A DNA stretch of 14,182 bases from an uncultured Gemmatimonadota bacterium (GCA_946479825.1 CAMLHU010000024.1:1-14182), one strand, 5' to 3'. Shown: positions 1 through 6,953, counted from the first letter of the stretch. The notes: a model not told the origin generated them from the sequence alone. Made by a program: numbers and translations.

Positions 1-937
1 ACCCGGCGAAGGCGGCGACGAGCATCAGCAGGGTGGAACGCGGCAGGTGGAAGTTGGTGATGAGGCGATCCACCGCCTTGAACCGGTATCCCGGGGTGAT
101 CATCAGGCGGGTCTCGGCGCCGCCGGCGCGCACCAGCCCGTCCTCGGTCGCCGCGCTTTCGAGCGCGCGGACCACGGTGGTCCCCACCGCCCAGACCTTC
201 CCCCCGCGCCGGCGGGCGTCGGCGATCGCCACGGCGGCCGCGGCGGGGATCTCGAAGCGCTCGGGGTGCATCGGGTGCGCGGCGATGTCCTCGCCCTCGA
301 CCGGCTTGAAGGTGCCGGGCCCCACCTCAAGGTCGAGCCCCGCCACGCCCACGCCGGCGCGCCGAAGCGCGTCGAGCACCTCGGGCGTGAAGTGCAGCCC
401 GGCGGTCGGCGCCGCGACGCTCCCCTCCCGCTCGGCATACACGGTCTGGTAGCGCGATTCGTCGGTCGCGTCGGGCGCGCGGTCGATATACGGCGGCAAG
501 GGGAGCCGACCGAAACGTGTCACCGCCTCGTCCGCCGTCACCCCGACGAACCGCACATCGCGATTGCCGTCGGGGTGCACCTGGACGGTCTCCACCTCTG
601 CGCCGGGGCCCAGGATGATCCGGCGCCCGGGGCGGAGCGCCGAGCCGGGCTTGCCCATCGCGAGCCAGGTGCCGTCGGCGTTCGGGTGGATCAGCAGGAT
701 CTCGGCGGGCGCCCCCGACGGCCGGGTGCCGAGGAGGCGGGCGTGTCGCACCCGGGTGGTGTTGACGACGAGGAGGTCGCCGGCTGGGATGAGCGAGACG
801 AGGTCGGCGAAGCTGCGATCGGCGAGCGTACCGTCGGCGCGTCGCACGACGAGCAGGCGCGAGGCCCCGCGCTCGGCCGCGGGCCGTTGGGCGATCAGTT
901 CGGGCGGAAGGTCGTAGTCGAAGTCGGAGGTCCGCAC
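1..937 (-). CDS. queA: S-adenosylmethionine:tRNA ribosyltransferase-isomerase QueA (3' end cut by window)
   Basis: QueA transfers and isomerises the ribosyl moiety of SAM onto 7-aminomethyl-7-deazaguanine in tRNA, giving epoxyqueuosine, the penultimate step of queuosine synthesis in the cytoplasm. The reading frame is open to the window edge and gives 312 residues. The family usually has about 340-350, so roughly the last 30 are missing. Family hallmarks seen: the N-terminal SDFDYDLPPELIAQRPA (residues 4-20), LLVVNTTRV (55-63), the PTAGLHFT block (177-184), GPGTFKPV (206-213), HPMHPERFEI (221-230), VGTTVVRALES (251-261) and the ITNFHLPRSTLLMLV block near the end. The GTG start at 937 lies 4 bases after the ruvB stop and matches the family N-terminus exactly. 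It is probably translated from the same transcript as ruvB. The ribosome-binding signal (GAGAAG inside the ruvB end) is weak. Confidence 0.96.
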   Translation of the reverse strand, partial: MRTSDFDYDLPPELIAQRPAAERGASRLLVVRRADGTLADRSFADLVSLIPAGDLLVVNTTRVRHARLLGTRPSGAPAEILLIHPNADGTWLAMGKPGSALRPGRRIILGPGAEVETVQVHPDGNRDVRFVGVTADEAVTRFGRLPLPPYIDRAPDATDESRYQTVYAEREGSVAAPTAGLHFTPEVLDALRRAGVGVAGLDLEVGPGTFKPVEGEDIAAHPMHPERFEIPAAAAVAIADARRRGGKVWAVGTTVVRALESAATEDGLVRAGGAETRLMITPGYRFKAVDRLITNFHLPRSTLLMLVAAFAG

Positions 938-941
938 GGGC

Positions 942-1970
942 TCACTTCTCGAACATCGAGCCCTGCGCGCCGGCCGGAGGCGTGAGGCCGAACCGGCGAT
1001 AGGCCTGCGGCGTGGCCACCCGGCCGCGGGGCGTGCGGTCGAGGAAGCCCTGCTGGATCAGGTAGGGCTCGTAGACCTCCTCGAGGGTCCCGGCGTCCTC
1101 GCCCACCGCCACCGCGACCGTCGCGAGCCCCACCGGGCCGCCGCCGAACTTCTCGATGATGGTGGTGAGGATCCGTGCGTCCATGTCGTCGAGGCCGAAC
1201 TCGTCCACGTTGAGCCGGGCGAGCGCCTCGCCGGCCACGGCCGCGGTGATGCGGCCGCCGGCCCGCACCTCGGCGTAGTCGCGCACCCGCCGGAGCAGCC
1301 GGTTGGCCACGCGCGGCGTGCCGCGGCTGCGGCGGGCGATCTCGAGGGCCCCCTCGTCGTCGATCGGCACCTTGAGGGTCGCCGCCGAGCGGGTCACGAT
1401 GCGCTGGAGGTCGCGCTCGGGGTAGAAGCTCAGGCGCTCCACCATCCCGAACCGCGCGCGCATCGGCGGGGTCAGGAGCCCGAACCGCGTCGTGGCGCCG
1501 ATCAGGGTGAAGCGCTCGACCGCCATCGGGATCGTCTGCGCGTTCGGCCCCTCGGCGATGCGCACGTCCACCCGGAAGTCCTCCATCGCCGGGTAGAGGA
1601 ACTCCTCGAGCTGCGGCCGGAGCCGGTGGATCTCGTCGATGAAGAGGATGTCCCCGGGACCGAGGGTCGTGAGCAGGCCCACGAGGTCGCCGGGCTTCTC
1701 GAGCACGGGGCCGGCGGTGGTGCGGAGCTGCACGCCCATCTCGCGGGCCAGGAGCATCGCGAGCGTGGTCTTGCCGAGGCCGGGCGGTCCGAAGAAGAGC
1801 AGGTGGTCGAGCGGCTCGTTCCGCTTGCGCGCCGCCTCGATGGCGATCTGCAGCGACTGCCGCACCGGATCCTGCCCGACGAACTCGTCGAGCCGGCTGG
1901 GCCGGAGCGCCTGGTCGGCGCCGGCCTCCTCCGGGAGCACGTCGGGCGTGGTGATCTCGAGGCGCGGCAT
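942..1970 (-). CDS. ruvB: Holliday junction branch migration DNA helicase RuvB
   Basis: RuvB is the AAA+ hexameric motor that, with RuvA, drives branch migration of Holliday junctions during recombinational repair. The 342-residue length is typical. Walker A is GPPGLGKTT (61-69), Walker B is DILFIDE (107-113), sensor 1 lies in TLIGATTR (155-162), and the arginine-finger segment is RARFG (171-175). The C-terminal winged-helix region has FGGGPVGL (275-282) and the [17 protein letters not shown] block (301-317). The ATG start fits the usual N-terminus. No Shine-Dalgarno sequence precedes it; instead a -10-like TACCTT sits exactly 6 bases upstream, suggesting an additional leaderless transcript inside the operon. 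It lies 28 bases after the zinc-ribbon gene and 4 bases before queA. Confidence 0.98.
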   Translation of the reverse strand: MPRLEITTPDVLPEEAGADQALRPSRLDEFVGQDPVRQSLQIAIEAARKRNEPLDHLLFFGPPGLGKTTLAMLLAREMGVQLRTTAGPVLEKPGDLVGLLTTLGPGDILFIDEIHRLRPQLEEFLYPAMEDFRVDVRIAEGPNAQTIPMAVERFTLIGATTRFGLLTPPMRARFGMVERLSFYPERDLQRIVTRSAATLKVPIDDEGALEIARRSRGTPRVANRLLRRVRDYAEVRAGGRITAAVAGEALARLNVDEFGLDDMDARILTTIIEKFGGGPVGLATVAVAVGEDAGTLEEVYEPYLIQQGFLDRTPRGRVATPQAYRRFGLTPPAGAQGSMFEK

Positions 1971-1976
1971 TATGGA

Positions 1977-1982
1977 AAGGTA
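1977..1982 (-). promoter_or_regulatory. Possible -10 element for a leaderless ruvB transcript
   Basis: TACCTT on the minus strand is separated from the ruvB ATG by six bases (TCCATA), which places a predicted +1 on the A of the start codon. No convincing -35 is visible at the expected distance. The call is based on the same TANNNT-near-start layout at other genes of this window. Confidence 0.4.
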
Positions 1983-1998
1983 AGCGGGCGACGAGCGG

Positions 1999-2178
1999 TC
2001 AGCGGTCCGCCAGCCGTGAGGTCCACCGCACCGGGCGCTCGTCGGCGTGGACCACGTGGCGGGCGTGGCAGGTGACGCAGCGGTCCGTGGTCTCGGTGGT
2101 TCCGGTGGGGACCAGGCGACGGTTGGTGGATCCGCAGCGGGTGCAGATCCACTCGGCGGTCTCGGCGGTCACGGGCAT
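1999..2178 (-). CDS. Small zinc-ribbon protein (59 aa), function unknown
   Basis: The 59-residue frame starts at an ATG preceded by a good ribosome-binding site (AAGGA, 7 bases upstream). It contains two CxxC knuckles, C12/C15 (CTRC) and C34/C37 (CVTC), separated by 18 residues, as in a rubredoxin-like zinc ribbon. H38, H41 and H44 follow the second knuckle. A short acidic/Thr N-terminus and a basic C-terminus (RWTSRLADR) frame the ribbon. It sits between ruvA and ruvB in the same orientation, 47 bases after ruvA and 28 bases before ruvB, so it should be co-expressed with the junction-processing genes. I do not recognise a named family. A nucleic-acid- or protein-binding zinc ribbon is the natural guess. 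A different-frame open stretch at 1970-2152 is its shadow. Coding is supported by the spaced cysteines and the ribosome-binding site. Confidence 0.8.
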   Translation of the reverse strand: MPVTAETAEWICTRCGSTNRRLVPTGTTETTDRCVTCHARHVVHADERPVRWTSRLADR

Positions 2179-2192
2179 GGTCGTTCCTTGGA

Positions 2193-2227
2193 GCGAGGTG
2201 CCAGGTGTGAAGTGTCAGGCGTCGGTC
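2193..2227. repeat. Degenerate heptamer repeat in the ruvA/zinc-ribbon spacer
   Basis: On the plus strand five consecutive 7-base units can be read: GCGAGGT, GCCAGGT, GTGAAGT, GTCAGGC and GTCGGTC. They share a G-t/c-c/g-A-G-G-t/c pattern. The last unit runs over the ruvA stop codon. The run is short and degenerate, so the periodicity is suggestive rather than proven. Confidence 0.4.
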
Positions 2228-2816
2228 ACTTGCCGGCGAGGCGCTGCAGGGCCTTCCGGACCAGGGGGCCGGTCTCGTCGGGAGTGCCCCCGTCGAGCTC
2301 GGCGCGCACCGCCGTCTCGGCCTGCGTCGCCGAGTAGCCCAGGGCGACGAGCGCGGCGACCGCCGCGGCGCCGCGGCCGACGGGGCCCGCGGCGGGGATC
2401 CGTTCGGCCAGGTCGGCGAACTTGTCCTGCAGTTCGACGACGATCCGCTCGGCCTTCTTCCGGCCGATGCCGCTCACGGTGGCGAGCGCGGCGAGGTCCT
2501 TGTCGCGGATGCTGCGCGCGGTCCGCGCCGGGCCCAGGGCGGAGAGCACCGCGAGGGCCAGACGCGGCCCCACGCCGCTCGCGCCGAGCAGCCGCTGGAA
2601 GACCGTCCGCTCGACCGGGTCGTCGAAGCCGTACAGCGCCCAGCCGTCCTCGCGCACGACGAGCTCGGTGAACAGGCTCACCGGCTGCCCCACCGCCGGG
2701 AGCCGCTCGTGGACCCCGAGCGGCACGGTCACGGCGTAGCCGACGCCGCCCGGGGTCTGGATCACGACGGTCTCGTCCCCGCGCGAGGCGAGGGTCCCGT
2801 GCACGGAGGCGATCAT
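2226..2816 (-). CDS. ruvA: Holliday junction branch migration protein RuvA
   Basis: RuvA binds the four-way junction as a tetramer or octamer and loads RuvB rings. The 196 residues match the family length. Domain I (OB fold) begins MIASVHGTLASRGD and includes the VGYAVTVPLGV strand pair (25-35). Domain II has two helix-hairpin-helix signatures: LLGASGVGPRLALAVLSAL (76-94) and LATVSGIGRKKAERIVVEL (111-129). Domain III, which touches RuvB, is the C-terminal helical part with VAALVALGYSATQAETAV (153-170). The ATG overlaps the ruvC stop in an ATGA arrangement, so translation is likely coupled. The frame is open much further upstream, but that extension only shadows ruvC. The ruvC-ruvA order is common; ruvB is separated here by a small zinc-ribbon gene. 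Confidence 0.97.
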   Translation of the reverse strand: MIASVHGTLASRGDETVVIQTPGGVGYAVTVPLGVHERLPAVGQPVSLFTELVVREDGWALYGFDDPVERTVFQRLLGASGVGPRLALAVLSALGPARTARSIRDKDLAALATVSGIGRKKAERIVVELQDKFADLAERIPAAGPVGRGAAAVAALVALGYSATQAETAVRAELDGGTPDETGPLVRKALQRLAGK

Positions 2817-3307
2817 CGGCGTCCCGGGCGGCCCGCGGTGAGGAGATGGGTGAGGGCGATGGCCACGGCGTCGGCGGCGTCGGCCGGGGCCGGCGCGCGG
2901 GTCAGGTGGAGCAGCCGCGCCACCATGTAGCCGACCTGGGGCTTTGCCGCCTGCCCGCGCCCGACCACGGTCTTCTTGACGGCGGCCGGCGAGTACTCGG
3001 CGACCGGGCAGCCCGCCTGCTCGGCGGCGAGGAGGATCACGCCGCGGGCGTGGCTCAGCACGATCGTGGACCGCACGTTGCGCGCGTAGAACGTCCCCTC
3101 GACCGCGACCGCGTCGGGGTGGTGCCGCGCAATGAGCTCGGCGACCGCGTCGTGGACCGTCCGGAGCCGGGCGGCGAGGGGCGTCCGGGCGTCGGTCCGC
3201 ACCACCCCGCATTCGACGAGCGAGGGGCGGGCGCCGCCGCCCGCCCCTCCGTCCACCACGCCGAAGCCGGCCACCGCGGTGCCGGGGTCGATGCCGAGGA
3301 CCCTCAG
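2813..3307 (-). CDS. ruvC: Crossover junction endodeoxyribonuclease RuvC (probable CTG start)
   Basis: RuvC is the Mg-dependent dimeric resolvase that nicks Holliday junctions symmetrically. From the CTG at 3307 the protein has 164 residues, the normal family length, and begins MRVLGIDPGTAVAGFG. The four catalytic acids are visible: D7 (GIDPGT), E70 (VAVEGTFYARN) and D143 and D146 (ADAADAVAIALTH). The basic AAVKKTVVGRGQAAKPQV segment is also typical. No ATG, GTG or TTG occurs in frame upstream near this point. The first in-frame GTG (3274) would delete D7, so it cannot be the functional start. CTG overlaps the yebC stop as CTGA, the same 4-base arrangement seen at other junctions here. The 3' end overlaps ruvA by ATGA. 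Confidence 0.93.
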   Translation of the reverse strand: MRVLGIDPGTAVAGFGVVDGGAGGGARPSLVECGVVRTDARTPLAARLRTVHDAVAELIARHHPDAVAVEGTFYARNVRSTIVLSHARGVILLAAEQAGCPVAEYSPAAVKKTVVGRGQAAKPQVGYMVARLLHLTRAPAPADAADAVAIALTHLLTAGRPGRR

Positions 3308-4053
3308 CTCTCCGCTCCCGCCATCGTGGAGGCGTCGATGTCGAAGTTGGAGAACACCTTGGCGACGTCGTCGAGTTCTTCGAGCGCGTCGAGGAGCCCG
3401 AGGAGCGTCTCGGCGTCCTTCCCCTCGACCTTGACGCTGTTCTTGGGCACCATCGCGATCTCGGCCGACTCGACCTCGAACTTCCGGCCCTTGAGCGCGT
3501 CCTGCACGGCGTGGAAGTCGTTCGGATGGGTGCTCACCACGTACTGGTCGCCGTCGCGGGCGAAGTCCTCCGCGCCCGATTCGAGCGCGGCCTCGAGGGC
3601 CTTGTCCTCGGGGTAGCGGGCGGCGTCGATGAAGATCTGGCCGCGGCGGTCGAACATCCAGCCGACCGAGTTGGTGGCGCCGAGGTTGCCGCCGTGGCGG
3701 CTGAAGGCGTGGCGGATGTCGGCCACGGTGCGGGTCGGGTTGTCGCTCGTGGCCTCGATGAAGATGGCCACGCCGCCAGGTCCGTACCCTTCGTAGGTCA
3801 GCTCCTGGATGGTCTCGCCGGCGAGCTCGCCCGTGCCCTTCTTGATGGCGCGCTCGATGTTCTCCTTCGGCATGTTGACGGCCTGGGCCGCGTCGATGGC
3901 CGTCCGGAGCCGGGGGTTGCCGCCGGGGTCGCCCCCGCCGGCCTTGGCGGCCACGGTGATCTCACGGATCACCTTGGTCCACGACGAGGCCCGCCGCGAA
4001 TCCGCGACCGCCTTCTTGCGCTTGATCTGCTTCCACTTGCTGTGGCCGGCCAT
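3304..4053 (-). CDS. yebC: YebC/PmpR/TACO1-family protein (transcriptional or translational regulator)
   Basis: The 249-residue protein has the canonical start MAGHSKWKQIKRKKAV and the KENIERAIKKGTG motif (63-75). It also has the LTYEGYGPGGVAIFIEATSDN block (85-105), RHAFSRHGGNLG (114-125) and a C-terminus (EELDDVAKVFSNFDID) characteristic of the family. Members have been described as DNA-binding regulators; more recent work on YebC and mitochondrial TACO1 links them to relief of ribosome stalling at proline stretches. Which applies here cannot be told from sequence. The frame extends upstream of the ATG at 4053, but a GGAG ribosome-binding site 7 bases before this ATG and the family N-terminus fix the start. 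It is the first gene of the yebC-ruvCAB-queA unit; neighbourhood with ruvC is widespread in bacteria. Confidence 0.97.
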   Translation of the reverse strand: MAGHSKWKQIKRKKAVADSRRASSWTKVIREITVAAKAGGGDPGGNPRLRTAIDAAQAVNMPKENIERAIKKGTGELAGETIQELTYEGYGPGGVAIFIEATSDNPTRTVADIRHAFSRHGGNLGATNSVGWMFDRRGQIFIDAARYPEDKALEAALESGAEDFARDGDQYVVSTHPNDFHAVQDALKGRKFEVESAEIAMVPKNSVKVEGKDAETLLGLLDALEELDDVAKVFSNFDIDASTMAGAES

Positions 4054-4108
4054 CGGTGACTCCGGGAACGTGCGCCCGGCGCAGCCGGAACGCGGGTTGC
4101 TGGCGGAG

Positions 4109-4137
4109 AAGTTAAGGTCGCGCACCGGGCGGAGCAA
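4109..4137 (-). promoter_or_regulatory. Predicted promoter of the yebC-ruvCAB-queA operon
   Basis: On the minus strand TTGCTC (4137-4132) and TAACTT (4114-4109) are separated by exactly 17 bases. This predicts a start near 4102 and a leader of about 50 bases that carries the GGAG site of yebC. The hexamers match the sigma-70 consensus only at their key positions. Confidence 0.5.
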
Positions 4138-4162
4138 CGCAGCCGCGGCGGCGGCGCGAGGG

Positions 4163-4191
4163 TTGACCCGCCCCGCACCGTTCCTTAGTCT
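4163..4191 (+). promoter_or_regulatory. Predicted promoter of the lipoprotein gene, leaderless
   Basis: TTGACC (4163-4168) and TAGTCT (4186-4191) are separated by 17 bases. The predicted +1 lies about 3 bases before the ATG at 4201, and no Shine-Dalgarno sequence is present, so the mRNA would be practically leaderless. It is back-to-back with the yebC promoter in a 147-base spacer. Confidence 0.55.
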
Positions 4192-4200
4192 CCTGCCCCT

Positions 4201-4629
4201 ATGAAGCGACCTTTCCTTGCCGCCGTGGCGGCCCTGACGCTCGCGGCCGGCTGCCGGCCCGACCGTCCCAAGCTGCCGGACCTTCCCCAGGCCTTCAGCA
4301 CGGTGCCGATCCCGCCCCGGGCGGAGTTCGTCGGCCGGTCGGGGAGCAACGACGCGCTGATGCTCACCTTCCGCAGCGAGCTCGCGCCGGACTCGGTGGC
4401 CGAGTACTACCGCCAGCTCTTCCGCCGCGACACGACCTATCACGTCGTGGCCGACACCAAGGGCGGCGTGGGCGAGACGGCGCTCTACGTCGAGGCCGGC
4501 GATCGGCCGCTGTGGATCCGGATCCGGCCCACCGCCGAGGGGATCGGCGCGGTGGTGGAGCTGACCGGGGCGGTGACGGCGCCCGCCGACACCGCGCGGA
4601 ACGCCGCCCGGACCCGCCCGGCGAACTGA
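4201..4629 (+). CDS. Predicted lipoprotein of unknown function (142 aa)
   Basis: The N-terminus has a short lipoprotein-type signal: a basic start (MKRPF), a hydrophobic stretch (residues 5-16) and a lipobox-like LAAGC with C18 as the candidate lipidated cysteine. The -3 position is Ala rather than the preferred Leu, so the lipobox is slightly relaxed. The mature part is a small globular domain: a polar Pro-rich linker (PDRPKLPDLP), then LMLTFRSELAPDSVAEYYRQ, a helix typical of small periplasmic domains, a strand-rich part ending in ALYVEAGDRPLWIRIRP, and an Ala/Thr-rich low-complexity tail. I do not recognise a named family. It is a single gene with its own promoter, divergent from yebC and convergent with the helicase-domain gene, whose stop lies 4 bases from its own. 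An envelope location is inferred. Confidence 0.85.
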   Translation: MKRPFLAAVAALTLAAGCRPDRPKLPDLPQAFSTVPIPPRAEFVGRSGSNDALMLTFRSELAPDSVAEYYRQLFRRDTTYHVVADTKGGVGETALYVEAGDRPLWIRIRPTAEGIGAVVELTGAVTAPADTARNAARTRPAN

Positions 4630-4633
4630 CCGC

Positions 4634-5506
4634 TCAGCGCTCCGGGTCGAGCATGTCCTCGAACCGGAGCCAGCGGCGGTAGAAGTAGAGGTCCACGAAG
4701 CCGGTCGGGCCGTTGCGGTTCTTGGCCACCAGGAGCTCGGTGGCCCCCTCCATCCCGCCCCCCGGCCGGTACATCTCCTCGCGGTAGATCGCCAGCACCA
4801 CGTCGGCGTGCTGCTTGACCTGACCCTTGCCCCCGAGATCGTCGAGCGTGGGGCGGGGGTCTTTCCGTCTGGGATTGTGCTCGGGCAGCTGGGCCACCGC
4901 GAGCACCGCCACGTCGTGCTCGAGCGCGAGCTGCTTGAGCCCGCGCGCCGCGTGCGCCAGCGCGTCCTCGGCCGTCTCCGCGGGGACCGGCGGCGGGAGG
5001 AGCTGCAGGTAGTCCACCACCACCAGCGCCGGGCGCGGGACGGCGCGCAGCGCCTCCGCGACCTCGCCGAAGTCGCGGCCGACGAGCGGCCGCACGTGGA
5101 ACGGCAGGTTGCGCAGGCGCAGCGCGGCCGCCCCCACCTCGGCCCGGCGGATGTCGTCGAACTTGCCGGCCCGGAGTTCGTCCACCGTCGCGCGCCCTTC
5201 GATCGCGAGCGCGCGCTCGAGCACCCGCTCCTCCGCCATCTCGCCGCTCAGGAACGCGACGGCGTGCCCGCCGATCGCGGCGCGCAGCGCCACGGCGAGG
5301 GCGAGCGCCGACTTGCCGCTGCCGATGTCGCCGGCGAGCACCACGAGGTCGCGTCGGCGGAGGCCGCCGCCGAGCAGGCGGTCCACGCTCGCGAAGCCGG
5401 TGGGGACGGTGTCGGCGGGGCGTTCGCCGGCGGCGGCGGCGTCGCTGCGGGCGACGACGAGCTCGGCCGACGGGCGCGACGGGCGTTTGCGGGAGGGGGC
5501 GGGCAT
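4634..5506 (-). CDS. Stand-alone DnaB C-terminal (RecA-fold) helicase domain protein
   Basis: The 290-residue protein matches only the ATPase half of the replicative helicase DnaB. Walker A is GDIGSGKS (59-66). Motif H1a has GEM with E89. Walker B is LVVVDYLQLL (161-170). Motif H3 gives LAVAQL with Q206, followed by the RRKDPRPTLDDL loop. Motif H4 is KQHADVVLAIYREEMY with R242, and the C-terminal AKNRNGPTG loop (261-269) precedes the final RFED. The N-terminal helical domain that binds primase and locks the DnaB hexamer is absent. Instead there are about 35 Ala/Arg/Pro-rich residues. In H4 the usual QDAD is QHAD, and the residues before it (GGKG) differ from the usual RESG. It may be an accessory DNA-dependent ATPase or a KaiC/RadA-like relative; the YLQLL, AQL and KNRNGPTG motifs favour the DnaB branch. 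No Shine-Dalgarno sequence is present; TATCAT lies 7 bases before the ATG. Confidence 0.88.
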   Translation of the reverse strand: MPAPSRKRPSRPSAELVVARSDAAAAGERPADTVPTGFASVDRLLGGGLRRRDLVVLAGDIGSGKSALALAVALRAAIGGHAVAFLSGEMAEERVLERALAIEGRATVDELRAGKFDDIRRAEVGAAALRLRNLPFHVRPLVGRDFGEVAEALRAVPRPALVVVDYLQLLPPPVPAETAEDALAHAARGLKQLALEHDVAVLAVAQLPEHNPRRKDPRPTLDDLGGKGQVKQHADVVLAIYREEMYRPGGGMEGATELLVAKNRNGPTGFVDLYFYRRWLRFEDMLDPER

Positions 5507-5513
5507 GGAGGGA

Positions 5514-5519
5514 ATGATA
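5514..5519 (-). promoter_or_regulatory. Predicted -10 element for the helicase-domain gene, leaderless
   Basis: TATCAT (5 of 6 consensus bases) lies 7 bases before the ATG at 5506, which puts the predicted +1 one base before the start codon. No Shine-Dalgarno sequence and no clear -35 are visible. Confidence 0.5.
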
Positions 5520-5553
5520 CTGTCGGCCGCGCCGCCGGGTGAGGGCCGGGCGG

Positions 5554-5937
5554 TCAGGCTTCGGTGGCGCGCGCCCCGGCGCGGGCGGTCCGCGCGGCGG
5601 CGGCCACGGCGTCGCCGGCATCGCCGCCCAGGGATTCCCGTACGGGGGCCGTGAGCTGGTGGAGCGCGATCGCCGCCGCCTCGGGGGTCTGGTCCCCGAG
5701 CGTCACGAGCGCCGCGGTAAGCGCCCGCCGGAGCGGGGGCGGGACCGTGAGCGTCGAGAGCCGGCGGGCCAGTGCCTCGAGCCGGCGCTCCTGACCGCGC
5801 GGCGAGAGCGGCGGGACCGCCGCCAGGTCGAGGGCCACGCGGGTCACCAGCCAGACCGCGAAGAGTCCCTCCCGGCGGGGGCCGCGTGCCGCGCGCTCGA
5901 GCGCCTGCACCAGGGTGACGGCGGGGGAGGCGCTCAC
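5554..5937 (-). CDS. Unknown 127-aa helical protein coupled to the family 9 glycosyltransferase
   Basis: The frame begins at a GTG overlapping the stop of the upstream glycosyltransferase gene as GTGA, the same 4-base coupling seen elsewhere in the window. The protein (VSASPAVTLVQALERAARG...) is Ala/Arg/Leu-rich and predicted mostly helical. It has no signal peptide, no obvious membrane segment, no cysteines and no motif I can name. The middle part (LSPRGQERRLEALARRLSTL, residues 44-63) and the C-terminal Ala-rich helix suggest a small helical bundle. Its frame belongs to a much longer open stretch running antisense through the neighbouring genes. Evidence for real coding is therefore the overlap start, the compact fit and the absence of any competing gene in this 400-base interval. 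Function cannot be inferred beyond a likely link to the glycosyltransferase. Confidence 0.72.
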   Translation of the reverse strand: MSASPAVTLVQALERAARGPRREGLFAVWLVTRVALDLAAVPPLSPRGQERRLEALARRLSTLTVPPPLRRALTAALVTLGDQTPEAAAIALHQLTAPVRESLGGDAGDAVAAAARTARAGARATEA

Positions 5938-6947
5938 CGGAGCCACCTGTCGAGCGCGGCGCGGACCTCGGCCACGGCGATGGTCCGCAGGCAATCGTGG
6001 TGGCCCAGCGGACAGCGGTCGCCGCCGTGCGCGGAACAGGGCCGGCAGGCCAGCTCGCGCTCCACCACGGTGGCGCGATCGGTGTACGGGAAGAAGCCGA
6101 ACTGCCGCACCGTCGGCCCGAAGAGCGCCACCACCGGCGTGGTGACCGCCGTGGCCAGGTGCATCACGCCGGTGTCGCCGGCCACCGTCGCGGCGCTCCG
6201 GCGGAGGAGCGCTGCGGTCTCGGGCAGGGAGGTCCGGCCGGCGGCGTTCGCGCCGGCCGGGCCAGCGGCCGCGGCGACCGTCGCCGCCAGGTCGGCGTCG
6301 TCGGGTCCGCCGACGGCCACCACGCCAAGCCCGGCGGCCGCAAGGCCGCGGGCGAGTGCGACCCAGCGATCGAGCGGCCAGCGCTTGGTCGCATGGGCGG
6401 CGCCGGGGGCGAGGGTCACGAAGCGGCGGGGGACGCCCGTTTCGTCGAGCCAGGCGGCCATCGCGGCGTCGGCCGCGGCGGGGACGAAGAACTCCGGCGG
6501 ACCGCCGTCGGGGTGCAGGTCGAGGTCGCGGGCCGCCTCGAAGTAGCGTTCGGCCACCGGCACCGCGTCGCGATACCAGTCGCGCTTGAGGTGGATCAGC
6601 GCCCAGCGCGCGGCGGCGCGCTTGCGGTAGCCGCGCCATCGCCCCGGCACGAGGCGGCGGAGCGTGGCCGAGCGCAGGGAGCCGTGGAGGTCGAGGCAGT
6701 GGGTGAAGCGTTCGCTGCGGAGCGTCGCCGCGAGCGCGGTGAGCGATCCGCCCCGCCCCAGGGTGAGCACCCGGTCCACCCGGGGGTTTCCCTCGAGCAG
6801 CGGAGCGAACGCCGGCTTGGTGACCACCGTGAGATGGGCCCCGGGATGCCGCGCCTTGAGGGCCCGATAGAGCGGGGTGGTGAGGAGGATGTCGCCGATC
6901 GAACTGAACCGGACGGCGAGCACGCGAGGCGGGGCGGGGGACGGCAC
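5934..6947 (-). CDS. Family 9 glycosyltransferase (heptosyltransferase II-like)
   Basis: The 337-residue protein has the GT-B architecture of GT9 enzymes, which transfer ADP-heptose to the LPS inner core on the cytoplasmic face of the inner membrane. N-terminal domain: VLAVRFSSIGDILLTTPLYRALK (9-31) with D19 at the conserved GD, then VTKPAFAPLLEGNPRVDRV. C-terminal nucleotide-sugar domain: LAPGAAHATKRWP (179-191), the VVAVGGPDD strand-loop (209-217), VAGDTGVMHLATAVTTPVVALFGPT (255-279) and a Cys cluster C301/C304/C312/C319 with CPLGHHDC, seen in many GT9 members. The GTG at 6947 is preferred because TACATT lies exactly 6 bases upstream and no Shine-Dalgarno sequence exists. Longer openings upstream run into the spacer. 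The exact acceptor and donor are not determinable; context supports LPS or related glycolipid synthesis. Confidence 0.9.
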   Translation of the reverse strand: MPSPAPPRVLAVRFSSIGDILLTTPLYRALKARHPGAHLTVVTKPAFAPLLEGNPRVDRVLTLGRGGSLTALAATLRSERFTHCLDLHGSLRSATLRRLVPGRWRGYRKRAAARWALIHLKRDWYRDAVPVAERYFEAARDLDLHPDGGPPEFFVPAAADAAMAAWLDETGVPRRFVTLAPGAAHATKRWPLDRWVALARGLAAAGLGVVAVGGPDDADLAATVAAAAGPAGANAAGRTSLPETAALLRRSAATVAGDTGVMHLATAVTTPVVALFGPTVRQFGFFPYTDRATVVERELACRPCSAHGGDRCPLGHHDCLRTIAVAEVRAALDRWLR

Positions 6948-6953
6948 GGGGAC

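Noticed and set aside
1970..2152. A 60-codon minus-strand opening over the zinc-ribbon region
   Set aside because: Pro/Arg/His-rich shadow in a different frame; the frame at 1999-2178 has the CxxC pairs and the ribosome-binding site.
4054..4443. N-terminal extension of yebC
   Set aside because: The family start MAGHSKW and a GGAG site lie at 4053; the extension overlaps the lipoprotein gene antisense and carries the promoter region.
4623..4650. Possible terminator hairpin between the convergent lipoprotein and helicase-domain genes
   Set aside because: Only short imperfect complementarity and no T-run on either strand.
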